This document shows, in pieces, positions 1-12,048 of a stretch of 64,000 bases of DNA. The DNA comes from Trinickia fusca (GTDB lineage Bacteria; Pseudomonadota; Gammaproteobacteria; Burkholderiales; Burkholderiaceae), in the NCBI RefSeq assembly GCF_003628145.1, contig NZ_RBZV01000009.1, positions 62,001 to 126,000 of the forward strand, given 5' to 3'. Below the pieces are notes generated by a model that did no database searches, was not told where the DNA came from, and saw nothing but the letters and a program-made list of their open reading frames with translations. A program made the translations under genes and the position numbers. Numbering within the stretch: position 1 is the stretch's first letter; every line of letters starts with the position of its first letter.

Positions 1-332
1 TGCTTGATCAGATCAAGGAGCAGATCGAGATCGGCATCAAATATCAGGGCTATATCGACCGTCAGGCGGACGAGATTCAACGTAACGAGGCCAACGAAAA
101 TACGCGTTTGCCGACCGACCTGGATTACACGACGGTGCGTGGCTTGTCGTTCGAGGCCAGCCAGAAGCTCAATCAATTCCGCCCGGAAACGATCGGACAG
201 GCGTCGCGCATTTCGGGCATCACGCCTGCGACGATCTCGTTGCTGATGGTCCATCTGAAGAAAGGCCTGGGGCGTCGCAAGACGAGCGCGGCTGATGAAA
301 GCGGGGCGGATGCTGCTCCGGCGGCCCAATGA
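1..332 (+). CDS. mnmG: MnmG (GidA) tRNA uridine-5-carboxymethylaminomethyl synthase, C-terminal end (5' partial)
   Basis: This is the last ~109 codons of an open frame that enters from the left edge (codons begin at base 3). The translation contains [10 protein letters not shown] and [10 protein letters not shown], followed by [20 protein letters not shown], which is the helical C-terminal domain of MnmG. With MnmE, this FAD enzyme installs the cmnm5 group on wobble uridine 34 of certain tRNAs. The tail after residue KGLGRR is a variable Ala/Ser/Asp-rich extension. The stop overlaps the rsmG start as ATGA, so the two genes are translationally coupled, as in many proteobacteria. The partner mnmE lies in this window at 32021-33421. 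Confidence 0.95.
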   Translation, partial: LDQIKEQIEIGIKYQGYIDRQADEIQRNEANENTRLPTDLDYTTVRGLSFEASQKLNQFRPETIGQASRISGITPATISLLMVHLKKGLGRRKTSAADESGADAAPAAQ

Positions 333-1042
333 CGGCGCCGCGTACGAACGGGGGCCGCACCGACGATAGGGCATCGCTGCGTGAGTTGCTGGACTCGGGC
401 GCGGCCGAGCTTGGTGTGGCGTTGACCGAAGACCAGGTGGCGCGTCTGCTCGACTACGTGGCACTGTTGGCGAAGTGGAACACGGTCTACAACCTGACTG
501 CGATTCGCGATCCGCGGCAGATGCTGATCCAGCACATTCTCGACTCGCTGTCGGTCGTGCCGCATCTTGCCGCGAGTGAAGCCAAATCGATTCTCGATGT
601 CGGTTCCGGCGGCGGTTTGCCGGGCATCGTGCTCGCAATCGTGTTGCCCGACCGATCCGTCACGCTGAACGACATCGTTCAAAAGAAGACGGCGTTTCAG
701 TCGCAAGTCAAAGCTCAACTGAAGCTCGATAACCTGTCGGTGGTGACGGGGCGGGTCGAAACGTTGCGGCCTGGTGTCGAAGTCCCCGGAAAATTCGATG
801 CAATCGTGTCGCGAGCATTCGCAGAGCTCGCCGATTTCGTTACACTTGCGCGGCATTTGGTGAGCGAGCGAGGGGCGATCTGGGCGATGAAGGGCGTGCG
901 CCCCGACGGTGAAATTGCACGGTTGCCTGGCGGATCGCAGGTCGCACAGGTCATTCGATTGACGGTGCCGGCACTCGACGCCGAGCGCCACCTCGTTGAA
1001 GTCGTCGTCGACGGCGACGCGTCAAGCGGCTCAAAGCAGTAA
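329..1042 (+). CDS. rsmG: 16S rRNA (guanine-527-N7)-methyltransferase RsmG
   Basis: The protein has 237 aa, close to the family norm of ~210-240. It is a class I SAM-dependent methyltransferase that makes m7G527 in 16S rRNA. The SAM-binding motif [11 protein letters not shown] is at residues 90-99. The upstream segment [16 protein letters not shown] (about 47-61) and the later [12 protein letters not shown] are typical of GidB/RsmG. The first ~20 residues are a poorly conserved extension. The start ATG overlaps the mnmG stop, which supports this start. parA begins 16 bases after the stop, so mnmG-rsmG-parA-parB probably form one transcript. Confidence 0.96.
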   Translation: MTAPRTNGGRTDDRASLRELLDSGAAELGVALTEDQVARLLDYVALLAKWNTVYNLTAIRDPRQMLIQHILDSLSVVPHLAASEAKSILDVGSGGGLPGIVLAIVLPDRSVTLNDIVQKKTAFQSQVKAQLKLDNLSVVTGRVETLRPGVEVPGKFDAIVSRAFAELADFVTLARHLVSERGAIWAMKGVRPDGEIARLPGGSQVAQVIRLTVPALDAERHLVEVVVDGDASSGSKQ

Positions 1043-1058
1043 CAAGGATCTACAGACG

Positions 1059-1829
1059 ATGGCAAAAATCTTCTGCGTGGCGAACCAAAAAGGCGGCGTC
1101 GGCAAGACGACGACCACGGTCAACCTTGCCGCGAGTCTCGCATCGCAGGGGCAGCGTGTGCTGCTGATCGATCTCGATCCGCAAGGCAACGCGACGATGG
1201 GCAGCGGCATCAACAAGGCCGAATGTGAAAGCACCGTCTACGAGGTCCTCGTCGACGGTGTCTCGGTAGCCGATGCGCGTATCAAATCGGAGGCGGTCTC
1301 GTACGACGTGCTGCCTGCCAATCGCGAGCTGGCCGGCGCCGAGATCGAACTCGTCAGCATGGAAAATCGCGAGCGGCAATTGAAGCAGGCGTTGTCGCAC
1401 GTCGCCGACGACTATGACTTCGTGCTGATCGATTGCCCGCCGGCGCTGTCGCTGCTGACGCTGAACGGTCTGTGCGCCGCACACGGCGTCGTGATTCCGA
1501 TGCAGTGCGAATACTTCGCGCTCGAGGGGTTGTCGGACCTCGTCAACACGATCAAGCAGGTGCATGCGAACCTCAATCGCGATCTGAAGGTGATCGGCCT
1601 GCTGCGCGTGATGTTCGATCCGCGCATCACCTTGCAGCAGCAAGTTTCGGATCAGCTGAAGGAGCATTTCGGCGACAAGGTGTTCGATGCGGTGATTCCG
1701 CGCAACGTGCGGCTGGCCGAGGCGCCCAGTTATGGTTTGCCTGGCGTCGTTTTCGACCGTGCCTCGCGTGGTGCGCAGGCCTATGTGCAGTTCGGTGCAG
1801 AGATGATTGAACGAGTGCGGGCACTATGA
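1059..1829 (+). CDS. parA: Chromosome partitioning ATPase ParA (Soj)
   Basis: The protein has 256 aa, starting at MAKIFCVANQKGG. An earlier in-frame start exists but would add a tail unlike the family. The deviant Walker A motif KGGVGKTTT is at residues 11-19, with switch/Walker A' LIDLDPQGN and Walker B-like VLIDCPPAL. These identify a ParA/MinD-type ATPase without an N-terminal HTH, the chromosomal Soj type. It should act with ParB to move the origin region after replication. The stop codon at 1827-1829 precedes parB by 38 bases. Location next to mnmG/rsmG is the classic origin-proximal position. Confidence 0.97.
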   Translation: MAKIFCVANQKGGVGKTTTTVNLAASLASQGQRVLLIDLDPQGNATMGSGINKAECESTVYEVLVDGVSVADARIKSEAVSYDVLPANRELAGAEIELVSMENRERQLKQALSHVADDYDFVLIDCPPALSLLTLNGLCAAHGVVIPMQCEYFALEGLSDLVNTIKQVHANLNRDLKVIGLLRVMFDPRITLQQQVSDQLKEHFGDKVFDAVIPRNVRLAEAPSYGLPGVVFDRASRGAQAYVQFGAEMIERVRAL

Positions 1830-1867
1830 CGCGCGGCACGACGAAGAAAGCGGATCGAGGAATCACC

Positions 1868-2758
1868 ATGAACGCTGTAGCGAAGAAAAAGGGCTTGGGG
1901 CGCGGCCTCGAGGCATTGCTGGGCGGCAGCGCGGACATCACGGCCGAGGTCAAAGCTGCCGATGGCGCGCCGCACGTGCTGCCGCTCGGCAAGCTGCAAG
2001 CGGGCAAGTACCAGCCGCGCACGCGCATGGACGAGGGCAGCTTGCAGGAGCTCGCCGCGAGCATTCGCGCGCAAGGTCTGATGCAGCCGATCCTCGTGCG
2101 GCCCGTTTCCGCGGAAAAGTACGAGATCATCGCCGGCGAGCGCCGTTTCCGTGCGGCGCATCTTGCGGGCCTCGCGGAAGTGCCGGTGCTCGTGAAGAAT
2201 GTGCCGGACCAGGCCGCTGCGGCGATGGCGCTGATCGAGAACATTCAGCGCGAAGATCTGAACCCGCTCGAAGAGGCGCAAGGTATTCAGCGCCTGCTCG
2301 ACGAATTCAATTTCACGCACGAGCAAGCGGCCGAATCGGTAGGGCGCTCGCGTAGCGCGGTGTCGAACCTGCTGCGCTTGCTGAACCTCGCATCGCCCGT
2401 GCAGACGATGCTGATGGCTGGCGATCTCGACATGGGGCATGCGCGCGCCTTGTTGGCTGTCGATGCGGCGACGCAGATCACGCTTGCAAATCAGGTCGTC
2501 AACAAGCGCATGTCGGTCCGCGAGACGGAGCGCCTCGTCACGTCGACGACGAAAGCCGAGCCGGCTGTGAAGGCGCGTGCCAATCACGATGGCGGCCGCG
2601 ATACGCGCCGGCTCGAAGAGGAGCTGTCCGATCTGCTGGCCTCGAACGTGAAGATCAAGCTGGGTCGCCGTGGTCGCGGCCAGCTGCAGATTGAGTTCGG
2701 CGATCTCGACGCACTCGACGGTATCCTCGTGCGCTTGCGTGGCGATTCGGCCGCCTGA
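1868..2758 (+). CDS. parB: Chromosome partitioning protein ParB (Spo0J)
   Basis: The protein has 296 aa and begins MNAVAKKKGLGRGLEALLGG, the usual ParB N-terminal ParA-contact segment. The CTP-binding box GERRFRAA is at residues 90-97, followed by ENIQREDLNPLEEA. An HTH lies around residues 148-172 (EQAAESVGRSRSAVSNLLRL), and a C-terminal dimerisation domain follows. A GAGG Shine-Dalgarno lies just before the ATG, which favours this start over an upstream ATG overlapping the parA stop. I found no convincing full parS palindrome (GTTnCACGTGnAAC type) inside the window. Confidence 0.97.
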   Translation: MNAVAKKKGLGRGLEALLGGSADITAEVKAADGAPHVLPLGKLQAGKYQPRTRMDEGSLQELAASIRAQGLMQPILVRPVSAEKYEIIAGERRFRAAHLAGLAEVPVLVKNVPDQAAAAMALIENIQREDLNPLEEAQGIQRLLDEFNFTHEQAAESVGRSRSAVSNLLRLLNLASPVQTMLMAGDLDMGHARALLAVDAATQITLANQVVNKRMSVRETERLVTSTTKAEPAVKARANHDGGRDTRRLEEELSDLLASNVKIKLGRRGRGQLQIEFGDLDALDGILVRLRGDSAA

Positions 2759-2798
2759 GCGCGAATCGCTGTACCGTCTTTTCGATGACACTCTGACG

Positions 2799-3947
2799 AT
2801 GCATGCCGCCGACGACGCGCGACGCGCGCAGGCGAAGTCGCGTGTGCTGCTGTCGCTTGCAGCGAAGGAGCCCGTGCTGGCTATCCTGCTCGTGGCGCTG
2901 ACGGTCCTGCAGGTGACGCATCCGCGCGCGTGGCTGTCGCTGCCCGCGCTCATCGACTGGCAGACCGTGATGACGCTCGCGGGCCTGTTGATGCTGACGA
3001 AGGCCGTCGAGCTGTCCGGCGTACTGATGTGGCTCGCGCATCGCGTCGTCCACCACGTGCATTCGGAGCGCTCGCTCGCCAGCTTGCTGATCGGTTTGGC
3101 TGCTGGCTTGTCGATGCTCGTCACCAACGATGTCGCGCTGTTCGTTGTCGTGCCGCTCGTGCTGTCGTTGCATCGGCTGACGCCGTTGCCCGTCAAACGC
3201 CTCACGATCTTTGCGGCGCTCGCCGTCAATGCCGGCTCGGTCCTGACGCCGCTCGGCAATCCCCAAAATCTGTTCATCTGGCAAACGAGCGGCGTTTCGT
3301 TCGGCCGATTCGTCGTGACGCTTGCGCCGCTTTGCGCCACGCTGATGGCGATGCTGTACGCGCTCACGCTCGTGTCGTTCAAGGCCAAGCCGCTGGACTT
3401 GTCGCGCGACGCGACGACACAACCGGTCGATCGGGCTTTCGCGAGTGTCAGCGCGCTCCTGTTCACCGCCTTCGTGCTGTTGGCCGACTCGCATCATGTC
3501 GGCATCGCTTTGACCGGCGTGACGCTCGGCTTCCTGCTGTGGCGACGCGATGCGGTATTGAAGATCGATTGGGGGCTGCTCGCGATCTTTGCGCTGATGT
3601 TCATCGTGCTGCGCAGCGTCGCCGCACTGCCGTGGATTCGCGAAACGATCGCCGGCATCGGGATCGACACGACGTTGCGCACGTATGCGGCAGCGGCGAT
3701 ATTGTCCCAGGGCATCAGCAACGTGCCCGCCGCCATCATGTTGGCCGAGTTTACGAAGGACTGGCGCTCGCTGGCATTCGGCGTGAGCGTCGGCGGCTTC
3801 GGCATCGCCATCGGTTCGCTCGCCAACCTCATTGCGGTCCGTCTCGCGAAAGAGCGCCACATGTGGCTTAGTTTCCACATCATCTCGATGCCGTTTTTCT
3901 GCGTCGCCGGCGCGCTCGGCGCCTGGCTGCTCATGCATCTTCGGTGA
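2799..3947 (+). CDS. Membrane ion transporter of the ArsB/CitM (ion transporter) superfamily
   Basis: The protein has 382 aa with about ten hydrophobic segments and the family-like motifs VTNDVALFVVVPL and LTPLGNPQNLFIW. The NDV and GNPQN elements recur in ArsB/NhaD/citrate-type transporters, where they form substrate-binding hairpins. A second pseudo-repeat shows ISNVPAAIMLAEF. The substrate (anion, arsenite or dicarboxylate) cannot be told from sequence. I chose the ATG at 2799 because upstream in-frame codons overlap parB in another frame. The gene lies between parB and the atp promoter on the same strand, 40 bases after the parB stop. No ars genes are nearby, so arsenic resistance should not be assumed. 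Confidence 0.8.
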   Translation: MHAADDARRAQAKSRVLLSLAAKEPVLAILLVALTVLQVTHPRAWLSLPALIDWQTVMTLAGLLMLTKAVELSGVLMWLAHRVVHHVHSERSLASLLIGLAAGLSMLVTNDVALFVVVPLVLSLHRLTPLPVKRLTIFAALAVNAGSVLTPLGNPQNLFIWQTSGVSFGRFVVTLAPLCATLMAMLYALTLVSFKAKPLDLSRDATTQPVDRAFASVSALLFTAFVLLADSHHVGIALTGVTLGFLLWRRDAVLKIDWGLLAIFALMFIVLRSVAALPWIRETIAGIGIDTTLRTYAAAAILSQGISNVPAAIMLAEFTKDWRSLAFGVSVGGFGIAIGSLANLIAVRLAKERHMWLSFHIISMPFFCVAGALGAWLLMHLR

Positions 3948-4094
3948 TGTGTCGCCGGCGGGCCGCCCCTGCAAGCGGCATGTGGCGCTGTATGCGACCG
4001 CTGCCTTTCCGATTGCTTCTAGCGGGCTTCCAACGCCACTGCCGAACTTACGCATGCGCTCCTTTCAAGCGAGCTTTTCAGCGTGGCTAAAGTC

Positions 4095-4123
4095 TTGAAT
4101 CACCTGCAACTATCGCTTACAAT
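4095..4123 (+). promoter_or_regulatory. Probable sigma70 promoter of the atp operon
   Basis: TTGAAT (4095-4100) and TACAAT (4118-4123) are separated by 17 bases, a near-consensus -35/-10 pair. They lie in the 226-base gap between the transporter gene and atpI. The leader would be about 45 bases. Inferred from pattern only. Confidence 0.65.
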
Positions 4124-4173
4124 CGCCCGGATTTATTAGCTAGGCAGCCCCGTAAGTGTGACGAAAGCTGCGG

Positions 4174-4734
4174 GTGGGAAAAGGGCTTTTGCAGGATATT
4201 GCGATGGCGGATCGAGAGCCGAACGTAAGGCACGAGGCACGCGCTGCACGCAATGTTTCCGCTGCGTCAGCCGCTCACCTGCATCGCTCCGACGACGCAT
4301 GGGATGCCGAGCCGCAAGATAAAGATATCGTTCCGCTCACGCGGGCTGAAGCAGAGAAGCTGTTCGGCCCGAAGGTGAGCCGTCCAGCGCGCGTCACGCC
4401 GTTCAAGGTCGTGATCGCGCAAATGGTTTTGTCCCTGGTTGCAACGCTGGTGTGGTGGCTTTTTTACAAGCCGCCGGGCGCCGCTGCGCTGTCGGCGTTC
4501 CTGGGGGGAGCGATTTGTTGGGTGCCGAGCGCGTTGTTCGCGGCACGTCTGAAAAAGGGAAGCGGGGCCGAAACGATCCTGAGCTGGATGATCGGCGAAG
4601 CGCTGAAGATGGGGGTGACGGTTGCGATGTTCGTCGCAATCGCCTACTGGTATCACGACGTACGGTGGCTGCCGCTGCTCGTGACCTACCTCATCGCACT
4701 GAAGACGTACTGGGTGGCGCTGGCTTGGCACTGA
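4174..4734 (+). CDS. atpI: ATP synthase subunit I (AtpI-like)
   Basis: The protein has 186 aa. An unusual ~75-residue hydrophilic N-terminus precedes four hydrophobic segments, beginning VTPFKVVIAQMVLSLVATLV. AtpI is a small membrane protein that assists assembly of the c-ring of the ATP synthase and is usually the first gene of the operon. Its position directly after a promoter and before atpB supports the call more than sequence does, since the family is weakly conserved. An alternative start (MADREPNV) lies 30 bases downstream. Confidence 0.85.
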   Translation: MGKGLLQDIAMADREPNVRHEARAARNVSAASAAHLHRSDDAWDAEPQDKDIVPLTRAEAEKLFGPKVSRPARVTPFKVVIAQMVLSLVATLVWWLFYKPPGAAALSAFLGGAICWVPSALFAARLKKGSGAETILSWMIGEALKMGVTVAMFVAIAYWYHDVRWLPLLVTYLIALKTYWVALAWH

Positions 4735-4742
4735 CACGGTAA

Positions 4743-5708
<966 letters not shown>

Positions 5709-5747
5709 GCGGGTCGTACGGTTGCGAATTCGTTTTCGTTTCTTTAA

Positions 5748-6053
<306 letters not shown>

Positions 6054-6189
6054 GGTTTCTCGGAAGTCTGCGCCGCAGCTTGTAAGTCGGCGCGAGGGAC
6101 GAAACGGATGCTGAGGCGCTGATCGAACGCGAAGTCGATGAGCGCCTTACCGTTTCACTTTCCGAAATAGCAACGTTTAAGGAAACACC

Positions 6190-6660
6190 GTGAATCTCAA
6201 CGCAACCCTGTTTGCGCAAATGGTCGTGTTCCTGATCCTCGCGTGGTTCACGATGAAGTTCGTGTGGCCGCCGCTGGTCAACGCTCTCGACGAACGCGCG
6301 AAGAAGATCGCCGACGGCCTCTCGGCCGCCGAGAAGGGCAAGTCGGAACTCGAAGCCGCGCACAAGCGTGTCGATCAGGAACTCGCTCAGGCGCGTAACG
6401 AAGGCCAGCAACGCATCGCCGACGCCGAAAAGCGTGCGCTCGTCGTCGCTGAAGAAATCAAGGCTAACGCTCAAGCCGAAGCCGCCCGCATCCTCGCGCA
6501 AGCCAAGGCCGACGCCGACCAGCAAGTCGTGAAGGCGCGCGAATCGCTGCGTGCTGAAGTGGCCACGCTTGCCGTGAAGGGCGCCGAACAGATCTTGAAG
6601 CGCGAAATCGATCAGGCAGCTCACGCCGAACTGCTCAATCAACTGAAAGCCGAGTTCTGA
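6190..6660 (+). CDS. atpF: F1Fo ATP synthase subunit b
   Basis: The protein has 156 aa, with one N-terminal membrane helix ([18 protein letters not shown]) followed by a long charged coiled coil rich in Ala, Glu, Lys and Arg. This is the peripheral stalk of the ATP synthase. Translation starts with GTG at 6190 behind AAGGAAA; no ATG fits better. The gene ends 2 bases before atpH. Confidence 0.96.
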   Translation: MNLNATLFAQMVVFLILAWFTMKFVWPPLVNALDERAKKIADGLSAAEKGKSELEAAHKRVDQELAQARNEGQQRIADAEKRALVVAEEIKANAQAEAARILAQAKADADQQVVKARESLRAEVATLAVKGAEQILKREIDQAAHAELLNQLKAEF

Positions 6661-6662
6661 TC

Positions 6663-7202
6663 ATGGCCGAACTAGCAACCATCGCCCGTCCGTACGCAGA
6701 AGCGCTGTTCCGCGTGGCCGAAGGCGGTGACATCGCCGCTTGGTCCGCTCTCGTGCAGGAGCTGGGACAGGTTGCGCGTCTGCCCGAGGTGCTGTCGGTC
6801 GCCTCGAGCCCCAAAGTGGGCCGTGCACAGGTCGTCGACCTGCTGCTCGCCGCAGTCAAGTCGCCGCAAAAGGACTCGCCGCAGGCCAAGAATTTCGTGC
6901 AGATGCTCGCCGACAATCATCGGCTGGCTCTGCTGCCGGAAATCGCCGCGCAATTCGACGAATTGAAAAACGCTCGCGAGGGCGCCGCTGATGTGGTGAT
7001 CGTCAGCGCATTCCCGCTCGAGGGCGCGCAGCTCAATGACCTCGTCGCAAGCCTCGAGCGCAAGTTCACGCGCAAGCTCAAGCCGACCGTTGAAGTCGAC
7101 GCGTCGCTGATCGGCGGCGTGCGAGTGACGGTGGGCGACGAAGTGCTCGATACCTCGGTCCGCGCGCGGCTCGCCAGCATGCGCACGGCGCTGACTGCCT
7201 AA
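6663..7202 (+). CDS. atpH: F1Fo ATP synthase subunit delta
   Basis: The protein has 179 aa (family ~178). It begins [19 protein letters not shown], the usual delta/OSCP N-terminal helical domain that caps F1. The C-terminal half has [20 protein letters not shown], the conserved OSCP signature region. It links subunit b to the alpha3beta3 head. It is separated from atpF by two bases and from atpA by 51 bases. Confidence 0.96.
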   Translation: MAELATIARPYAEALFRVAEGGDIAAWSALVQELGQVARLPEVLSVASSPKVGRAQVVDLLLAAVKSPQKDSPQAKNFVQMLADNHRLALLPEIAAQFDELKNAREGAADVVIVSAFPLEGAQLNDLVASLERKFTRKLKPTVEVDASLIGGVRVTVGDEVLDTSVRARLASMRTALTA

Positions 7203-7253
7203 GCGACAAGCGCCAGGCTGGCACGCAACAGAATTGACTATCAGGAGCGAATA

Positions 7254-8795
7254 ATGCAACTCAATCCCTCTGAGATCAGCGAGCTGATCAAGAGCCGGAT
7301 CCAGGGCCTCGAAGCGAGCACGGACGTTCGCAACCAAGGTACCGTGATCTCCGTGACCGACGGCATCGTGCGCATTCACGGCCTGTCGGACGTGATGCAG
7401 GGCGAAATGCTCGAATTCCCGGGCAACACGTTCGGTCTCGCGCTGAACCTCGAGCGCGACTCGGTCGGCGCCGTGATTCTCGGTGAATACGAACACATCT
7501 CGGAAGGCGACATCGTCAAGACGACGGGCCGCATTCTCGAAGTGCCGGTTGGCCCCGAACTGATCGGCCGTGTGGTCGACGCGCTCGGCAACCCGATCGA
7601 CGGCAAGGGCCCGATCAACGCGAAGCTGACCGATGCGGTCGAGAAGATCGCTCCGGGCGTGATCTGGCGTAAGTCGGTGTCGCAGCCGGTGCAAACGGGT
7701 CTGAAGTCGATCGACTCGATGGTGCCGATCGGCCGTGGCCAGCGTGAGCTGATCATCGGCGACCGTCAGTGCGGCAAGACCGCGGTGGCGATCGACACGA
7801 TCATCAACCAGAAGGGCAAGGACCTCATCTGTATCTACGTCGCGATCGGCCAGAAGGCTTCGTCGATTATGAACGTGGTGCGCAAGCTCGAAGAAACGGG
7901 CGCGATGGAATACACGATCGTCGTGGCCGCTTCGGCTTCGGAATCGGCTGCGATGCAATACCTCGCGCCGTACGCCGGCTGCACGATGGGCGAATACTTC
8001 CGCGACCGCGGCCAAGACGCGCTGATCATTTATGACGATTTGACCAAGCAAGCTTGGGCATACCGTCAGATCTCGCTGCTGCTGCGCCGCCCGCCGGGCC
8101 GCGAAGCTTACCCCGGCGACGTGTTCTACCTGCACTCGCGTCTGCTCGAGCGTGCGGCTCGCGTCTCGGAAGAGTACGTCGAGAAGTTCACGAACGGCGA
8201 AGTGAAGGGCAAGAGCGGCTCGCTGACGGCACTGCCCGTCATCGAAACGCAAGCCGGCGACGTGACGGCGTTCGTTCCGACGAACGTGATCTCGATTACC
8301 GACGGCCAGATCTTCCTGGAAACCGACCTCTTCAACGCGGGTATCCGTCCGGCTATTAACGCTGGCGTGTCGGTGTCGCGCGTCGGTGGTGCGGCTCAGA
8401 CGAAGGTCGTGAAGAAGCTGTCGGGCGGTATCCGTACCGACCTCGCACAGTACCGTGAGCTCGCAGCGTTCGCGCAATTCGCGTCGGACCTCGACGAAGC
8501 GACCCGCAAGCAGCTCGAGCGCGGCCGCCGCGTGACGGAACTGCTGAAGCAGCCGCAATATCAGCCGCTGCAAGTGTGGGAGCTGGCTGTTTCGCTGTTC
8601 GCGGCGAACAACGGCTACCTCGACGACCTCGACGTCAAGGACGTGCTGGCCTTCGAAAAGGGCATGCGCGAATACCTGAAGTCGAAGCATGCTGAGCTCG
8701 TCAAGCGCATCGAAGACTCGAAGGACTTGTCGAAGGACGACGAGGGCGCGCTCCACGCCGCTCTGAAGGACTTCAAGAAGTCGGGCGCTTATTGA
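7254..8795 (+). CDS. atpA: F1Fo ATP synthase subunit alpha
   Basis: The protein has 513 aa, the standard length. The P-loop GDRQCGKT is at residues 169-176. Most alpha subunits have Thr where Cys173 stands here. The later stretches [13 protein letters not shown] and [12 protein letters not shown] are typical of the family. It carries the non-catalytic nucleotide sites and forms the F1 hexamer with beta. RBS AGGAG lies ahead of ATG 7254. A structured 157-base spacer separates it from atpG. Confidence 0.98.
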   Translation: MQLNPSEISELIKSRIQGLEASTDVRNQGTVISVTDGIVRIHGLSDVMQGEMLEFPGNTFGLALNLERDSVGAVILGEYEHISEGDIVKTTGRILEVPVGPELIGRVVDALGNPIDGKGPINAKLTDAVEKIAPGVIWRKSVSQPVQTGLKSIDSMVPIGRGQRELIIGDRQCGKTAVAIDTIINQKGKDLICIYVAIGQKASSIMNVVRKLEETGAMEYTIVVAASASESAAMQYLAPYAGCTMGEYFRDRGQDALIIYDDLTKQAWAYRQISLLLRRPPGREAYPGDVFYLHSRLLERAARVSEEYVEKFTNGEVKGKSGSLTALPVIETQAGDVTAFVPTNVISITDGQIFLETDLFNAGIRPAINAGVSVSRVGGAAQTKVVKKLSGGIRTDLAQYRELAAFAQFASDLDEATRKQLERGRRVTELLKQPQYQPLQVWELAVSLFAANNGYLDDLDVKDVLAFEKGMREYLKSKHAELVKRIEDSKDLSKDDEGALHAALKDFKKSGAY

Positions 8796-8810
8796 TCCCA
8801 AGGAAACGCC

Positions 8811-8876
8811 GGGCCGCCCCAAGTTTTCTTTACCCCCTCGGGGGGCCTGACGCGTCAGCGGCAGGTTTGGGGGCGA
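8811..8876. other. Nested inverted repeats in the atpA-atpG spacer
   Basis: An imperfect outer pair (CGCCCCAA near 8815-8822 and TTTGGGGGCG at 8866-8875) encloses CCCCC/GGGGG arms at 8833-8845. It also encloses the perfect 12-base palindrome CTGACGCGTCAG at 8847-8858. This is read directly from sequence. It may be an mRNA processing or stability element, or a dispersed genomic repeat; there is no T-run, so a simple intrinsic terminator is unlikely. Confidence 0.5.
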
Positions 8877-8952
8877 CTCAGGCATAACAGACCTTGAAGC
8901 GCGCGCCTTGGCTCGGTAGGCAAGGCGCGCGGCTTCGATCAAGGAGCAAGCA

Positions 8953-9828
8953 ATGGCTGGAATGAAGGAAATTCGCGGCAAGATCAAGAGCGTGCAAAAC
9001 ACGCGCAAGATCACGAAAGCGATGGAGATGGTCGCCGCGTCGAAGATGCGCCGCGCCCAGGAGCGCATGCGCGCTGCTCGTCCGTACGCCGACAAGGTCC
9101 GCGATATCGCTGCGCACATGAGCCGCGCGAACCCCGAGTACCGTCACCCGTTCATGGTGGCGAACGAGGGCGCGAAGACGGCCGGCATGATTCTCGTCAC
9201 GACCGACAAGGGTCTGTGCGGCGGCTTGAACACGAACGTGCTGCGCGCATCGGTGGGCAAGTTCAAGGAGCTCGAGCAGAAGGGGCAGACGGTCGAAGCC
9301 ACCGCAATCGGTAGCAAGGGCCTCGGCTTCCTGAACCGCTTCGGCGCGAAGGTCGTCTCGCAGGTCGTGCAGCTTGGCGACACGCCGCACCTCGAAAAGC
9401 TGATCGGCGCCGTGAAGGTGCAGCTGGATCTCTATTCGGAAGGCAAGCTCTCGGCTGTCTATCTGGGCTACACGCGCTTCGTCAACACGATGAAGCAGGA
9501 GCCCGTGATCGAGCAGCTGCTGCCGCTGTCGGCCGAGCACTTCGAAGGCGACCAGACGACGCCGAACTCCGCGTGGGACTACATCTATGAGCCCGACGCG
9601 CAGACGGTTGTCGACGATCTGCTCGTGCGCTACGTCGAAGCGCTCGTGTATCAGGCCGTTGCCGAAAACATGGCGTCCGAGCAATCGGCACGCATGGTGG
9701 CGATGAAGGCCGCGTCCGATAACGCGAAGACGGTCATCAGCGAGCTGCAGCTGTCGTACAACAAGAGCCGCCAGGCCGCGATTACGAAAGAACTGTCGGA
9801 AATCGTCGGTGGCGCCGCTGCGGTCTGA
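8953..9828 (+). CDS. atpG: F1Fo ATP synthase subunit gamma
   Basis: The protein has 291 aa. It starts [20 protein letters not shown] and has [15 protein letters not shown], the N-terminal helix of the rotor shaft. The C-terminal [19 protein letters not shown] is the other half of the coiled coil and is highly conserved. It transmits rotation from the c-ring to the alpha/beta head. An AAGGAGCAAGCA leader precedes the ATG. Confidence 0.97.
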   Translation: MAGMKEIRGKIKSVQNTRKITKAMEMVAASKMRRAQERMRAARPYADKVRDIAAHMSRANPEYRHPFMVANEGAKTAGMILVTTDKGLCGGLNTNVLRASVGKFKELEQKGQTVEATAIGSKGLGFLNRFGAKVVSQVVQLGDTPHLEKLIGAVKVQLDLYSEGKLSAVYLGYTRFVNTMKQEPVIEQLLPLSAEHFEGDQTTPNSAWDYIYEPDAQTVVDDLLVRYVEALVYQAVAENMASEQSARMVAMKAASDNAKTVISELQLSYNKSRQAAITKELSEIVGGAAAV

Positions 9829-9883
9829 CGACCGTCGTACGAAGACGCCTCGAAACTGCGCCTGTGCGCGAGTGAAGAATTGA

Positions 9884-11296
<1,413 letters not shown>

Positions 11297-11417
11297 GGTC
11301 GGGTGTAACGCAGCGGGCGTCCGTACGCCCGCGAATACTATCGTTCTGGTAGCAATTCGCGGACGGACGGCGCCCACGTAATACGCTCAACCAGCCGTAC
11401 ATGGGACCGGAGTCGAT

Positions 11418-11843
11418 ATGGCAACCATCAAAGTAGACGTCGTCAGCGCGGAAGAGCAGATCTTCTCGGGCCAGGCGAAATTCGTCGCGCTGCCGGGCGA
11501 GGCGGGCGAGCTCGGCATTCTGCCGGGCCACACGCCGCTCATCACGCGCATTCGTCCCGGTGCTGTGCGCATCGAGGCCGAGAACGGCGAGGAAGAGTTC
11601 GTGTTCGTCGCGGGCGGCATCCTCGAAGTTCAGCCGGGTGCGGTGACGGTGCTGGCCGATACGGCGATCCGCGGCAAGGACCTCGACGAAGCGAAGGCCG
11701 CTCAGGCTCGTCAGCGCGCTGAAGAGGCGCTGCAAAACTCGGGTTCGAACCTCGAATACGCGACGGCGCAAGCCGAACTCGCCTACGCGACGGCTCAGCT
11801 CGCTGCGATTCAGCGTCTGCGCAAGCTGCGCGGGCAGCACTGA
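11418..11843 (+). CDS. atpC: F1Fo ATP synthase subunit epsilon
   Basis: The protein has 141 aa, with an N-terminal beta-sandwich ([34 protein letters not shown]) and a C-terminal two-helix domain rich in Ala, Glu and Arg. It binds gamma and the c-ring and can inhibit ATP hydrolysis. It is the last gene of the operon and is followed within 24 bases by a hairpin terminator. Confidence 0.97.
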   Translation: MATIKVDVVSAEEQIFSGQAKFVALPGEAGELGILPGHTPLITRIRPGAVRIEAENGEEEFVFVAGGILEVQPGAVTVLADTAIRGKDLDEAKAAQARQRAEEALQNSGSNLEYATAQAELAYATAQLAAIQRLRKLRGQH

Positions 11844-11866
11844 AGTTCGCGCACTTGCGTGCGCCG

Positions 11867-11904
11867 ATGCCGCTTGGCGAATACCGCTAAGCGGCATTTT
11901 TCTT
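11867..11904 (+). terminator. Intrinsic terminator of the atp operon
   Basis: A perfect 9-bp stem ATGCCGCTT/AAGCGGCAT (11867-11875 and 11889-11897) with a 13-base loop is followed by TTTTTCTT. It sits 23 bases past the atpC stop. Confidence 0.85.
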
Positions 11905-12048
11905 ATCTATCTCCCTCCCTGGTTCGCTTCCGTATGCTGCGCCGATGGCGCGGGCAGGCCATGCGCTGCGGGTAACACTTGATGTAGGCTGTCGTGCGCT
12001 GGTGGCAGAATCAATCGCAAAAAAGATTCGAGGCATGGAGGCACAGCG

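Noticed and set aside
2799-3947. Calling the membrane transporter an arsenite pump (arsB)
   Set aside because: No ars genes are nearby and the superfamily covers several substrates.
2655-4055. A 466-codon minus-strand frame opposite the transporter gene
   Set aside because: Arg/Gln/His-rich, no domain, and the plus strand has membrane spans with family motifs.
6672-9119. An 815-codon frame antisense to atpH/atpA/atpG
   Set aside because: Same shadow effect; it spans three well-supported ATP synthase genes.
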